Of a stretch of DNA of 64,000 bases, positions 42,873-53,351 are shown piece by piece. Made by a program: the position numbers and the translations under genes. The DNA comes from PALSA-612 sp963776375 (lineage in GTDB: Bacteria > Actinomycetota > Thermoleophilia > Gaiellales > Gaiellaceae): NCBI GenBank assembly GCA_963776375.1, contig CAVZMF010000005.1, forward strand, positions 806,001 to 870,000, given 5' to 3'. A model generated the notes under the pieces. That model was not told where the DNA came from. It made no database searches and was given only the letters and a program-made list of their open reading frames with translations. Numbering within the stretch: the first letter of the stretch is position 1; every line of letters begins with the position of its first letter.

Positions 42873-43862
42873 ATGAATTCACCTTCGAGCAAGACCCGTA
42901 CGCCGGAAGGCCCCGGATCCGTCTCCGGCGCGCCGAATCTCCCGGCAGGGTTCACCGACACGTTCACCAGCCGGTACATCGACACCGGTGAACTGCATCT
43001 CCACGCGGTGATCGGCGGCGACGGCCCGCCGCTGCTGCTGGTGCACGGCTGGCCGCAGACCTGGTACCAGTACCGCCTGGTGATGCCGGCGCTGGCCCGG
43101 GACTTCGAGGTCATCGCAGTCGACCAGCGCGGGATCGGGCTGTCCGACAAGCCACGCGAGGGATACGACAGCGGCACTCAGGCCAACGACATGGTCGCGC
43201 TGATGGACGCGCTTGGCCATCAGCGGTTCGCGATGGCCGGCTTCGACACCGGGATGCTGATCACACATGCCGCAGCCGCCGATCACTCTGACCGGCTCGA
43301 CCGAGTGATCGTCGGGGAAGGACTCGTCCCGGGCGTGACTCCCTCACCGCCCCTGTTCATGTCCGGTCTGCTCAACGACCGGCTCTGGCACATCCCCTTC
43401 AACCAACTCGCCGGAAAGACGAACGAGCGGCTCGTAAGGGGACGGGAGGACATCTTCATCGGCGGCGAGTACGCCGCGTGGGCCGGGACACCGCTTCCCG
43501 CCGACGTCGTCAAGTACTACGTCGACCGCGTCGCCTCCGACCCCGAAGCCCTGCGCGGCAGCTTCGAGTTCTACCGGGCGCTCGACATCGACTTCGCGGA
43601 GAGCGAGCAGCGCAACAGCAGGCGGCTGACGATGCCCGTCCTGACGATCGGCGGATCGGAAAGCATCGGTGAAGACGCCGCAAACACGATGAAGGTCATC
43701 GCGGACGACGTGCAGAGCGTTGTCATTCCGGGCTCCGGCCACTGGGTCGCGGAGGAGGCTCCCGAGGAGTTCCTATCGGCGCTGACCGCGTTCCTGGCCC
43801 CGTACCGCGACGGATCGGCCGCGGCGTTCGCGCCGAGGCAGGATGCAGTCGCGGTTCGCTAA
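42873..43862 (+). CDS. Alpha/beta hydrolase, epoxide hydrolase/haloacid dehalogenase-like
   Basis: 329 residues. LVHGWPQTWYQYR (oxyanion loop), nucleophile Asp in MAGFDTGM, catalytic His in PGSGHWVAEEAPEEF. An Asp nucleophile with HGWP is typical of soluble epoxide hydrolases and fluoroacetate-type dehalogenases. ATG is preceded by GAAAGGAGA. It follows the EHN hydrolase after 87 bp and directly precedes the thioredoxin-like gene (TAA then GTG), so the three form one transcription unit. Confidence 0.83.
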   Translation: MNSPSSKTRTPEGPGSVSGAPNLPAGFTDTFTSRYIDTGELHLHAVIGGDGPPLLLVHGWPQTWYQYRLVMPALARDFEVIAVDQRGIGLSDKPREGYDSGTQANDMVALMDALGHQRFAMAGFDTGMLITHAAAADHSDRLDRVIVGEGLVPGVTPSPPLFMSGLLNDRLWHIPFNQLAGKTNERLVRGREDIFIGGEYAAWAGTPLPADVVKYYVDRVASDPEALRGSFEFYRALDIDFAESEQRNSRRLTMPVLTIGGSESIGEDAANTMKVIADDVQSVVIPGSGHWVAEEAPEEFLSALTAFLAPYRDGSAAAFAPRQDAVAVR

Positions 43863-44816
43863 GTGACGGTGGTCGGAACTGTGCACATGCCCTCGCTCGG
43901 CGGGGCGACCGGGTGGCTCAACTCCGAGCCACTCGGCCCCGCCGGGCTCCGCGGCCGGGCCGTCCTCGTCAACTTCTGGACACTGACCTGCATCAACTGG
44001 CTGCGCCAGGAGCCGTACGTCCGTGCTTGGTCGCAGGCCTACGGCGACGACGGGCTGGTCGTCATCGGCGTGCACACGCCGGAGTTCTCGTTCGAGCACG
44101 AGCCGGAGTTGGTTCGCCAAGCGGCCGAGGAGCGTGGCATCGAGTATCCGGTCGCGCTCGACAACGACTACGCGATCTGGAGCGCCTTCGACAACCAGTA
44201 CTGGCCGGCGCTCTACTTCATCGGTAGGGACGGGATCATCCGTGACGAGCACTTCGGCGAAGGGCGCTACGAGCAGTCCGAGCGCGTGATCCAGCAGCTG
44301 CTCGGCATCGAGCGTGAGCTCGTCTCCGTCGAGGGAGCCGGCGTCGAGGCTGATGCCGACTGGGACACGCTGCGGACGCCCGAGACCTATCTCGGCTACG
44401 CCCGCAGCAAACAGTTCGCCTCACCTGAAGGCGCTACACGCGACGAAGGGGGCAACTATCAGCTTCCCGAGCATCTTCGCCTCAACCAGTGGGCACTCGC
44501 CGGCGAGTGGACGAGCGGGGCCGAGAAAGTCGTGCTCGACCAGGCCGGCGGCAGCATCGCCTTCCGCTTCCAAGCGCGCGCCGCCCACCTCGTGCTCTCC
44601 TCCACAGCGCGCGAGCCGATTCCATTCCGCGTGCTCCTCGACGGTGAGGCGCCGGGCCTGTCACACGGAGTCGACGTCGACGAGGCCGGAAACGGCATGC
44701 TCCGCGAGGGCCGCCTCTACCAACTCGTGCGCGTGAACGACGAGGTCCGCGAGCGGACGCTCGAGATCACCTTACTCAAGCCCGGCGCCGAGGCATACGT
44801 GCTCACTTTCGGCTAG
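43863..44816 (+). CDS. Thioredoxin-like protein (DipZ/TlpA type) lacking the second active-site Cys
   Basis: 317 residues. Residues 10-150 are a thioredoxin fold (LVNFWTLTCINWLRQEPYVRAW, GVHTPEFSFEHE, DNDYAIWSAFDNQYWPALYFI). Where DipZ-type proteins have TCINCLR, this one has TCINW, so only one Cys remains. The remaining 160 residues form a beta-rich domain as in the C terminus of DipZ proteins. No signal peptide is seen. GTG starts directly after the upstream stop. With one Cys it cannot act as a normal dithiol reductase. Confidence 0.8.
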   Translation: MTVVGTVHMPSLGGATGWLNSEPLGPAGLRGRAVLVNFWTLTCINWLRQEPYVRAWSQAYGDDGLVVIGVHTPEFSFEHEPELVRQAAEERGIEYPVALDNDYAIWSAFDNQYWPALYFIGRDGIIRDEHFGEGRYEQSERVIQQLLGIERELVSVEGAGVEADADWDTLRTPETYLGYARSKQFASPEGATRDEGGNYQLPEHLRLNQWALAGEWTSGAEKVVLDQAGGSIAFRFQARAAHLVLSSTAREPIPFRVLLDGEAPGLSHGVDVDEAGNGMLREGRLYQLVRVNDEVRERTLEITLLKPGAEAYVLTFG

Positions 44817-44954
44817 GAACGGAAGCAGATCAACGTGGTGCGACTCGTCGTTGTCGGTAACTCGATGGAGGCAGAGACGATCTGCGGTGCCACGCAAGGA
44901 GTCTAGGAACGCACGGTCTGAGCAACAAGCGAGCGCCAATAGCAGAGCCGGGCG

Positions 44955-46430
44955 ATGATTGCCTCGATGTCGGTCGTGAATGAGCGGTTCCTCACGGAGA
45001 GCCTCGACCGGCTCGTCTCTGTGATTCCCGGCGGCGGAGACCTGCTCGGTGTGTTCGACGACTTCGTGCGAACCGCGAGTGACGACACGATCGTGCGCAT
45101 CAACCCCGTCCGGTTCGCGCATCAACGTGGGTTTGCGAGCGCTGGCGTCATCGAACTGTTCCTCCACGCACGAAAGCTTGGGTTGCTCACGATGGAATGG
45201 CAGTACGTCTGTCCCGGCTGCGGTGACATCGTCGAGCGCCTGGCGTCGCTCACCTCCGCCACGGCCCACTACTACTGCCAGGTCTGCAGCGCCAATCGCG
45301 ACGCCGATCTGAGCGACTTCATCGAAGTAACGTTCAGCATCTCCCCGGAGGTCCGTCGGTCCCGTTATCACGACCCCTGGTCGCTTACACCCGAAGAGCA
45401 CTTCTTCCGCTATCGCTTCACAGAGAGCGGCGTCGTAGAAGATGGATCATCGCTTCGCGACTACCTTCGTACCCGTGCCGATGCGTGCGCGTACGTGGCG
45501 CCTGGCGCGACCGAGACGTTCACCGTGACGGCAAAGACCGGCTATCTGTGGTTCACCAACGGTCCGGGGCTGATCGTCGGAGACACGCGGACGCACGAGT
45601 GCCGCTCCTTCGCTTTCGAGTACACCGGCACACGCAGCGAGGGCTTCCGAGCTGAGATCGCGGAGGGCCCGGTCGAGGTCGAGTTCACGAACGCGACCGA
45701 CGAGCGGTACGCACTCCTGATCCTCAGCCTCCCCGATCACTACGAAGTGAAGATGCAACCGTTCCTGTCCGGCGCGGAGTTGCTCTCGAACCAGACCTTC
45801 CTCGACCTATTCGACAGCGAGACGATCATCACCGGGGAGGGCCTGGCAGTGAGGCGTCTCGCCCTGCTCTTCACCGACCTGGAGGGGTCGACCGCGCTCT
45901 ACGACCGAATCGGCGACATGAAGGCATTTGACCTCGTGCGGCTGCACTTCGGCTACCTGCGGGAATGCATCGCGCGCAACTCGGGTGCACTCGTGAAGAC
46001 GATCGGCGACGCCGTGATGGCCAGTTTCGTCGATCCGACCGACGCGTTGCGAGCGGCGCTGGACATGCGTACCCAGATCGCACGGTTCAACGCGGGCGCT
46101 GGAGGCGATCTGATCGGCCTGAAGATCGGCCTGCATGCAGGCGCCTGCCTGGCCGTGACGCTCAACGACCGGCTCGACTACTTCGGGCAGACGGTCAACA
46201 TCGCCGCCAGAGTCCAGGCGCTCGCGGGCGCGGGTGAGATCGTGGTCACCGACGACGTCTTGTCGCTTCCAGACGCCGCGGAGCTCGTCGCCGACCTCGA
46301 GATCGAATGGAACGCAGTGCAGCTCAGGGGCATTGCCGGTGACGTCGCCGTGCATCGCGTGCGCGGTGCTGCCGCGATCGATGCATCGCCGACTAGAGAA
46401 GCAGAACGACCCAAAGGGCACTCGAACTGA
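44955..46430 (+). CDS. Class III adenylate/guanylate cyclase with N-terminal zinc-ribbon region
   Basis: 491 residues. The N-terminal 280 residues resemble DUF5939-type regions seen in cyclases, with CPGC (about 93-96) and CQVC (about 113-116) forming a zinc site. Residues 305-475 are the cyclase homology domain: RLALLFTDLEGSTALYDRIGD with metal-binding Asp, KTIGDAVMASF, and FGQTVNIAARVQ with the Asn/Arg transition-state positions. Cytosolic, no membrane segment. It probably makes cAMP in response to a ligand sensed by the N terminus. Confidence 0.85.
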   Translation: MIASMSVVNERFLTESLDRLVSVIPGGGDLLGVFDDFVRTASDDTIVRINPVRFAHQRGFASAGVIELFLHARKLGLLTMEWQYVCPGCGDIVERLASLTSATAHYYCQVCSANRDADLSDFIEVTFSISPEVRRSRYHDPWSLTPEEHFFRYRFTESGVVEDGSSLRDYLRTRADACAYVAPGATETFTVTAKTGYLWFTNGPGLIVGDTRTHECRSFAFEYTGTRSEGFRAEIAEGPVEVEFTNATDERYALLILSLPDHYEVKMQPFLSGAELLSNQTFLDLFDSETIITGEGLAVRRLALLFTDLEGSTALYDRIGDMKAFDLVRLHFGYLRECIARNSGALVKTIGDAVMASFVDPTDALRAALDMRTQIARFNAGAGGDLIGLKIGLHAGACLAVTLNDRLDYFGQTVNIAARVQALAGAGEIVVTDDVLSLPDAAELVADLEIEWNAVQLRGIAGDVAVHRVRGAAAIDASPTREAERPKGHSN

Positions 46431-46487
46431 GTAGCCTCGGCCACGAGTCTCGTCAGCGCCGTCCGCAGGCCCGGCCCTGCGGCCTCG

Positions 46488-46790
46488 CTACGCACTCGCG
46501 ACGAGAACGTCGCCCTCGGGCAGGGCTACCCGAAGCTGCTTGCGAGAGCTGATTCCGAGCTTGTTGAACACCTTGCGTAGATGCCATTCGACAGTGCGGG
46601 CACTCAGGAAGAGCCGCGTACCGCTCTCGGGATTGGAGAGGCCGTCGCGGGCGAGGCGAGCGATGTGGGCCTCCTGCGGGGTGAGGTCTGCACGGGTTTC
46701 GTCGATCCGTTTGCGCGCGCGCTCTCCCGTTGCCAGCAGCTCGCGGCGTGCGCGCTCGGCGAAGGCCTCGATTCCTGTTGCCATGAACAT
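46488..46790 (-). pseudogene. C-terminal fragment of a LuxR-type (LAL) regulator
   Basis: 100 residues holding a LuxR DNA-binding domain (LTPQEAHIARLARDGLSNPESG, LFLSARTVEWHLRKVFNKLGIS). The helix before it, AERARRELLATGERARKR, is the usual end of the large ATPase/TPR regulators. Coding similarity continues upstream of the ATG (RIAHEMFMATG) but meets an in-frame TGA, and no ATPase domain is present. Best seen as a decayed gene; a functional solo DNA-binding protein is possible. Confidence 0.65.
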
Positions 46791-46873
46791 CTCATGGGCG
46801 ATGCGCGCTCACCGGTGCCGAAGCTGCGGACGCTCCGCCAGAGCTCGAATCCCAGCCGCGCCCGCGAGTCGAG

Positions 46874-47104
46874 TCAGCGGAAAGTCGTGCCGCGGCACTC
46901 ATAGACGCCATACGCCACTCGGCGAAAGCGCAGGTCTGCTTCCCGAGCGTGAGTCGATAAGGCTTCATTTACCGTAGACGCTGGGATTGGAGTACCAAGC
47001 ACAGCTTCGACGGCTGCGCGTACGTCACGAGCCCGGGTCGCCGTCAGGATCAGTAGAGTGGGTGAGCAGGGGGTGTCCGACTCTCCCATCGCTGGTGACG
47101 CCAA
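46874..47104 (-). CDS. Hypothetical protein with possible winged-helix C terminus
   Basis: 76 residues. The part VRAAVEAVLGTPIPASTVNEAL and FRRVAYGVYECRG resembles the final strand pattern of small winged-helix domains, but there is no firm match. It could equally be the remnant of a larger gene, as the region also holds a truncated LuxR gene. Low confidence. Confidence 0.35.
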   Translation of the reverse strand: MASPAMGESDTPCSPTLLILTATRARDVRAAVEAVLGTPIPASTVNEALSTHAREADLRFRRVAYGVYECRGTTFR

Positions 47105-47169
47105 ACGTCTGGCATCCCAGGTAACTCTTGCGTTACGAGTCGGCTAGCGACGATCCGGAACGGAGTCTC

Positions 47170-47556
47170 ATGCCGAAGCAAAAAGCGTTGGTCAGCCTCA
47201 CCGACCCCGGCGAGTACGAGGTCATCCTCAAGGACGTTCGTGTCGAGCGCTTCAATCCGACGCGCGGCACGATCGGTAAGCGAGTTTGTTGGACACTGGC
47301 GGTTGATGGTGGCGAACACGACAAGCAGCTGATCTACTTGACCATGCCGCTGCTCGACCAACTGCCTTGGTTGGCCTGCAAGGCACTCCGTGCCTTCGGC
47401 GTCGAGGTAGATGGGAAATGGTCGCTCCAGTGCGACGAGGTCGGTCGAGTCATCGACCCGAGGCTCCCCCCTGGTGTCCGTGCACGGGCGACGATTGTCA
47501 ACGACAGTGTCGGCAAGGCATCGGTGCGCCTCGAGTCGGTTGGACTAGCCGCCTAA
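47170..47556 (+). CDS. Hypothetical protein, possibly DUF669-like
   Basis: 128 residues from ATG 47170. GEYEVILKDVRVERFNPTRG, HDKQLIYLTMPLL, ALRAFGVEVDGKWSL and RARATIVNDSVGKASVRLESV suggest a beta-rich domain like the phage DUF669 proteins. No phage genes are nearby. It may be a relic of an integrated element; function unknown. Confidence 0.5.
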   Translation: MPKQKALVSLTDPGEYEVILKDVRVERFNPTRGTIGKRVCWTLAVDGGEHDKQLIYLTMPLLDQLPWLACKALRAFGVEVDGKWSLQCDEVGRVIDPRLPPGVRARATIVNDSVGKASVRLESVGLAA

Positions 47557-47650
47557 TCGCCGGACCGGGTCATTTACGCCCCGCCGAAGAGCAAGGCTCG
47601 CTCTTCATCAATGCGTTTGCTCCGCGTGCCAGGCGAAGGGAAGCGACACG

Positions 47651-48260
47651 CTATTCGAGCTGTAGCCGGCGTGCGTCGAAGTCGGACGAGTAGAGGTGCG
47701 CGCGGAACTCGTCGAGCGTTTGATGTGGTGTCGCTGGTGAAGACGTGCTGGACGACGCCGATCTCGGCGTCGTTGTGGAAGGGGAGGTCGACGTGCTCGT
47801 GTGTGACGAGGTTGATCGAGATGCGGAAGCAGGCGGGGCAGAGGACGGCGAGGCCGATCGTGCCGTCGGGCGCGCTGGGTGCGAGTAGGCGGAAGAAGGA
47901 CGGGAACACGGGCCGCGGTCGCTCTTCCGGGTAGCAGAAGAAGCTCCAGGGCCACTCTCCGGCCTGGATCCGGCGGATCGCGAGGTCGACGAACTCCGAG
48001 TCGAGCGGCTCGAGCCTGGCTGTCATCAGGTTCAGGAAGGTCGCGCCGTCGTCCAGTCCGAGCGGTGCCCAGTCGAGTTGGTCGTGTGGGACGAGGCCGA
48101 GGTGTTCCTCGCCGCAGCCGCAGGCGAAGCGGACGCGGAACACGGCCGGGTGGGCGGCGCCCGGTAGCCGTTCGACCTGCCGGAAGGCGGACAGCCTGAC
48201 GCTCGTCTCGCCCTGGGCGGGGCAGGCGAACGTGTACCGGGTCGTCAGCGCGTCGTACAT
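47651..48260 (-). pseudogene. Conserved hypothetical protein with Cys-rich blocks, frameshifted near the C terminus
   Basis: About 203 residues. YTFACPAQGETSVRLSAFR, FRVRFACGCGEEHLGLVPHD, GEWPWSFFCYPEERPRPVFP and LCPACFRISINLVTHEHVDLP contain paired Cys that could bind zinc. In the first frame the end runs on as low-quality sequence; shifting +1 at about 47729 gives the natural end HQTLDEFRAHLYSSDFDARR with a TAG at 47651-47653. Encoded downstream of sufB on the same strand with a 48-bp gap. Function unknown. Confidence 0.6.
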
Positions 48261-48308
48261 GTCGTGGTCGAGATCGACAGCGACGAGTGCAGAGGGCCGG
48301 AAGGTGGG

Positions 48309-49749
48309 CTATCCAACTGATCCTTCCATCTGGAGTTGGATGAGCCGGTTCAGCTCGACCGCGTACTCGAGCGGGAGCTCTTTGACGATCGGCTCGACGA
48401 AGCCGGAGACGATCATCGCGCTTGCCTCGGACTCGGAGAGGCCGCGGCTCATCAGGTAGAAGAGCTGTTCTTCGCCGAGCTTGGACACGGTCGCCTCGTG
48501 GCCGATGTCGACGTTGCTCTCGTCGATGCGGATGTAGGGGTAGGTGTCGGAGCGGGAGGCTTCGTCGATGATCAGCGCGTCGCAGACGACCTTCGACTTC
48601 GAGCCGTGCGCTCCCTTGGCGACCTCGAGCAGGCCGCGGTAGCTGGCGCGGCCGCTGTCCTTGGAGATCGACTTGGACGTGATCAGGGAGGTTGTGTTCG
48701 GCGCGACGTGGACGCACTTGCCGCCCGCGTCCAGGTGTTGGCCCTTGCCGGCGAAGGCGATTGACAGCACCTCGCCGTGGGCGCCTTCGCCCATCAGCCA
48801 GATCGCCGGGTACTTCATCGTCAGCTTCGATCCCAGGTTGCCGTCGACCCACTCCATGGTCGCGTCCTCGTAGGCGACGGCCCGCTTGGTGACCAGGTTG
48901 TAGACGTTCGTCGACCAGTTCTGGATCGTCGTGTAGCGGCAGCGGCCGCCCTTCTTGACGATGATCTCGACCACCGCCGAATGGAGCGAGTCGCTTGAGT
49001 AGATCGGCGCCGTGCAGCCCTCGACATAGTGGACGTAGGCGCCTTCGTCGACGATGATCAGCGTCCGTTCGAACTGGCCCATGTTCTCCGCGTTGATCCG
49101 GAAGTAGGCCTGCAGCGGTAGCTCGATCTTGACGCCCGGCGGCACGTAGATGAACGACCCGCCCGACCAGACGGCCGAGTTGAGCGCCGCGAACTTGTTG
49201 TCGTTCAGGGGGATGATCTTGCCGAAGTACTGACGCACGATCTCTTCGTGCTCGCGCAGACCCTGAGTCCATGTCCAGGAAGAGCACGCCCTGGGCTTGG
49301 AGGCTCTCCTGGAGCTTGTGGTAGACGACCTCGGACTCGTACTGGGCGCCGACGCCGGCCAGGTACTTCTTCTCCGCCTCCGGGATGCCCAGCCGATCCC
49401 AGGTGTCCTTGATGTCGGCGGGCAGGTCCTCCCACGAGTTCGCCTGCTTCTCCGTCGGCCGGATGTAGTAGTAGATGTTGTCGAAGTCGATCTCGGCGAC
49501 GTTGCCGCCCCAGCGCGGCAGCGGCCGGGCGTAGAAATAGTCGAGCGAGCGGTGGCGCGACTTGCGCATCCAGTCCGGCTCGTTCTTGTGGCTCGAGATC
49601 GCGTCGACCAGCTCGTGCGAGAGGCCGCGGCCGGACTTGAAGAAGTAGTCCTCGGGGACGTGGAAGCCGTACTTGATCTCATAGTCCGAGCCGATCGCTT
49701 GGACGGCGTCGGACTCGGCGCGGATCGCCTCGGTGATCACTGCCCCCAT
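48309..49749 (-). pseudogene. sufB: Fe-S cluster assembly scaffold SufB, one frameshift
   Basis: About 480 residues: N-terminal YGFHVPEDYFFKSGRGLSHEL, DWMRKSRHRSLDYF, then FVYVPPG-type SFIYVPPGVKIELPLQAYFRIN, EGCTAPIYSSDSLHSAVVEI and the end EYAVELNRLIQLQMEGSVG. The frame changes at about 49266 (one extra base before CTGCGCGAG), joining LFLDMD to GLREHEEIVRQYFGK. ATG with AAGGGAG upstream. SufB assembles Fe-S clusters with SufC and SufD, but no sufC or sufD lies beside it here. The essential role suggests a sequence error. Confidence 0.88.
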
Positions 49750-50087
49750 TCCAGCTCCCTTCTCCGACGGTGGACACGAACGGGTCGCCGGGACGGTTGC
49801 CCCCGGATGACCGTCTCCGCTCAAGCCTGAACGTGGTCGCAACGAGGAAGAAGAGCTGGCGACTCGACGGACTGAAAGTTGGACCGTCAGCGCGACTGGC
49901 TCGGTGTCTCCAAGCAGAAGTCTACTTGATCCCACGGGGACGCAGAAAACCCGATCCCGACACTCGGCACGTTGCGTCGAGCACGGATCGCAGATACGTC
50001 GAGCCTTCACCGAAAGGCGCCAAGCGAAGTCCAGCGACCGTTCATCCTCTCGACTCGCCTTAACAGGGTTGCGTCTTCCGGTGCTGC
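49750..50087. other. 338-bp gap upstream of sufB
   Basis: No gene supported. It should hold the sufB promoter on the minus strand; no convincing -10 or regulator site was recognised. The frame through this region lacks coding character. Confidence 0.4.
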
Positions 50088-50219
50088 TAGAATGTTATTA
50101 ACGCCACAAGTTTGGTGTTCCGGTTTAGACGCAGCGAGCGTGATCGAGTTGCGCCCGTGTACTTTCGAAGCCCGCCTTCGCCGGTCAGAGTGGGTATTCC
50201 CGCGGAAGTGAGGTGGAGC
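50088..50219 (+). promoter_or_regulatory. Conserved promoter and leader, module 1
   Basis: TAGAAT (50088-50093), ACGCCACAA (50101-50109), CGCCTTCGCCGG (50173-50184) and GTGGAGC directly before ATG 50220. The same elements occur in the same order and nearly the same spacing before ATG 58015; CGCCTTCGCCGG ends 36 nt before the ATG in both. This implies a common ancestor and conserved function of the 5' untranslated region. Confidence 0.6.
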
Positions 50220-50549
50220 ATGGCGACCCCGGAATTCACGCCAGGTTCGGCGACGCGTAACCGGATCCCGTCCGGTGGCAAGACCCCAACTTTCGAGACG
50301 CCGAGACAGCGGACGATTCGGCACGCCAAACGGGCGCGCCTCTATACCTGGGCCTCCGCGCTCGTCGTCTTGCTCATTGTCCTGGTCGCTCTGATCGCGG
50401 CGAACACGCAGGCGGTCAAGCTCGACTGGGTGGTGGGCTCGACGCATGCTTCGCTTGTCTGGATCATTCTCGCCTCGGCTGTGCTCGGCTGGTTGCTCGG
50501 GATCGTGACTGGCACGGTCGTGCGCCACCGCACACGACGGGAGGAGTGA
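50220..50549 (+). CDS. LapA-domain membrane protein (DUF1049)
   Basis: 109 residues: a polar N-terminal 40 residues (MATPEFTPGSATRNR), then two membrane helices separated by AANTQAVKLDWVVGSTHASLV, ending in a basic tail. The TQAVKLDWV...SLVWIILASAVLGWLLG pattern is the LapA/YciS fold. In proteobacteria LapA acts in lipopolysaccharide regulation; in this Gram-positive-type lineage the role is unknown. It overlaps GTG 50546 of the following gene; the better start there is ATG 50552. Confidence 0.75.
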   Translation: MATPEFTPGSATRNRIPSGGKTPTFETPRQRTIRHAKRARLYTWASALVVLLIVLVALIAANTQAVKLDWVVGSTHASLVWIILASAVLGWLLGIVTGTVVRHRTRREE

Positions 50550-50551
50550 CG

Positions 50552-50959
50552 ATGATCGACATCGGAACCCGTAGACACGGCCCGTTCGACCCCCGCTACT
50601 CGCGCCCACGCGTACGCGCCAACGGCCCGACCCTACCGTTGGAGGCTGAACGCGCAACGCTTGACGCCTGGGAGGGAGAGGGTGGTCTTGTTAGCTCGCT
50701 ACCGCCTGCGAGTCGTAGCCGCAGGAACGGCGTTCAAGAGCAGCCGGCATGTCTACCGGAGAGCTTAGGTTGGGCGGCGTTTTCTGCGCTCGCCTATCCC
50801 GGCATGAAGCGACATTATTTTCCAGCGATCGCGGCCTGGTATCGGTACCGGGAAGGCGATCGATCCCGTCCACAAACAGTCCGGCAGCGCGAGGCGGTTC
50901 GAGCATCCGCGCCTCGGGCGCCGCGCAGTCGTCCGCGTCGCCGCGTCAAGGTGGGCTGA
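50552..50959 (+). CDS. WEGEGG family protein, copy 1
   Basis: 135 residues, ATG with GGAGGAG upstream. The core LDAWEGEGG, then LGWAAFSALAYPGMKRHYFP, AIAAWYRYREGDRS is shared with the protein at 58062-58370. N- and C-terminal parts are basic and variable. No signal peptide or membrane segment, and no family recognised. It lies between LapA and groES, 72 bp before the chaperonin genes, suggesting envelope or stress function (inference). Confidence 0.65.
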   Translation: MIDIGTRRHGPFDPRYSRPRVRANGPTLPLEAERATLDAWEGEGGLVSSLPPASRSRRNGVQEQPACLPESLGWAAFSALAYPGMKRHYFPAIAAWYRYREGDRSRPQTVRQREAVRASAPRAPRSRPRRRVKVG

Positions 50960-51031
50960 GCACCCGGTGCGAGGTGCCCGCTTTGAAGGGTGCCGCCGTT
51001 CGCCATCACAACAAAGAAGGGAAGTGTTTCT

Positions 51032-51364
51032 ATGGATCTGCAACCTTTGGGTGACCGCCTGATCGTCGAGGTCCTCGAGGAAGAGGAGATGACTATCAGC
51101 GGCATCGTGTTGCCGGACACCGCCAGGGAGAAGCCGCAGCGCGGCAAGGTGCTGGCGGTCGGCCCGGGCTCGCGCAACGATCAGGGTGAGATTGTGCCGA
51201 TGGAAGTTGTCGTCGGTGACGAGATCGTCTTCTCGAAGTACGGCGGTACCGAGGTCAAGGTCGGGCTCGAGGATCTGCTGATCCTGCGCGAGTCCGATGT
51301 ACTGGCCAAGGCTGTCACGACGACGTCCAAGGGCAAGCGCGAGCCGGCCGGCGTCACCGCTTAG
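51032..51364 (+). CDS. groES: Co-chaperonin GroES
   Basis: 110 residues. LQPLGDRLIVEVLEEEEMTISGIVLPDTAREKPQ contains the mobile loop that binds GroEL, with VGDEIVFSKYGGTEVKV and LLILRESDVLA. AGAAGGGAAG lies upstream of ATG 51032. The C terminus extends about 10 residues (TTTSKGKREPAGVTA) beyond usual GroES. No CIRCE or HAIR operator was found in the 72-bp gap. Confidence 0.95.
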   Translation: MDLQPLGDRLIVEVLEEEEMTISGIVLPDTAREKPQRGKVLAVGPGSRNDQGEIVPMEVVVGDEIVFSKYGGTEVKVGLEDLLILRESDVLAKAVTTTSKGKREPAGVTA

Positions 51365-51402
51365 TCGCAACCAGCAGCAACGACCAGGAAGGACAGAGCG
51401 AT

Positions 51403-53043
<1,641 letters not shown>

Positions 53044-53351
53044 GCGGTCGATAGCGCACCAGCATGTCTTGGGAGGCTCGCGGAAGGCTCCGCCTCCGCG
53101 GGCATCTCCAAAGGGAAAGGGCCGTGAACTCGCGGCCCTTTCCGCAAACCGAGCTTCTCTGTCCAGGTACGGAAAATGCCCGACCTCGACTGCGACACGC
53201 TTGGTCTTGCGACCCTGCGAACCGCTGCCTCGGTCGGGCACGACGACTCTTTCATCATCGCTTGATCGAAGTCAAGCGTCGATTGCCGTCCCTTGGGCGC
53301 GGGCCGTCTCCGAGTGCCATCGTCTTCGTCTTGAGCGACCCGGTTGGCCGG
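53044..53351. other. 308-bp gap between groEL and the P-type ATPase
   Basis: It contains the groEL terminator and a second stem at about 53078-53099 (CGCGGA/TCCGCG). A 29-codon frame at 53176-53265 (MPDLDCDTLGLATLRT) is open but has no ribosome site or recognised similarity, so it is not called as a gene. Confidence 0.5.
53114..53143 (+). terminator. groEL terminator hairpin
   Basis: GGAAAGGGCCG (53114-53124), loop TGAACTCG, CGGCCCTTTCC (53133-53143): a perfect 11-bp stem 70 nt after the groEL stop. There is no T run, as is common for GC-rich actinobacterial terminators. Confidence 0.75.

Noticed and set aside
50960..51031. CIRCE or HspR-type operator before groES
   Set aside because: No TTAGCACTC-N9-GAGTGCTAA or CTTGAGT-N7-ACTCAAG pattern is present in the gap.
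53176..53265. 29-codon frame after groEL
   Set aside because: No ribosome site, no recognised similarity, and it overlaps the terminator region.
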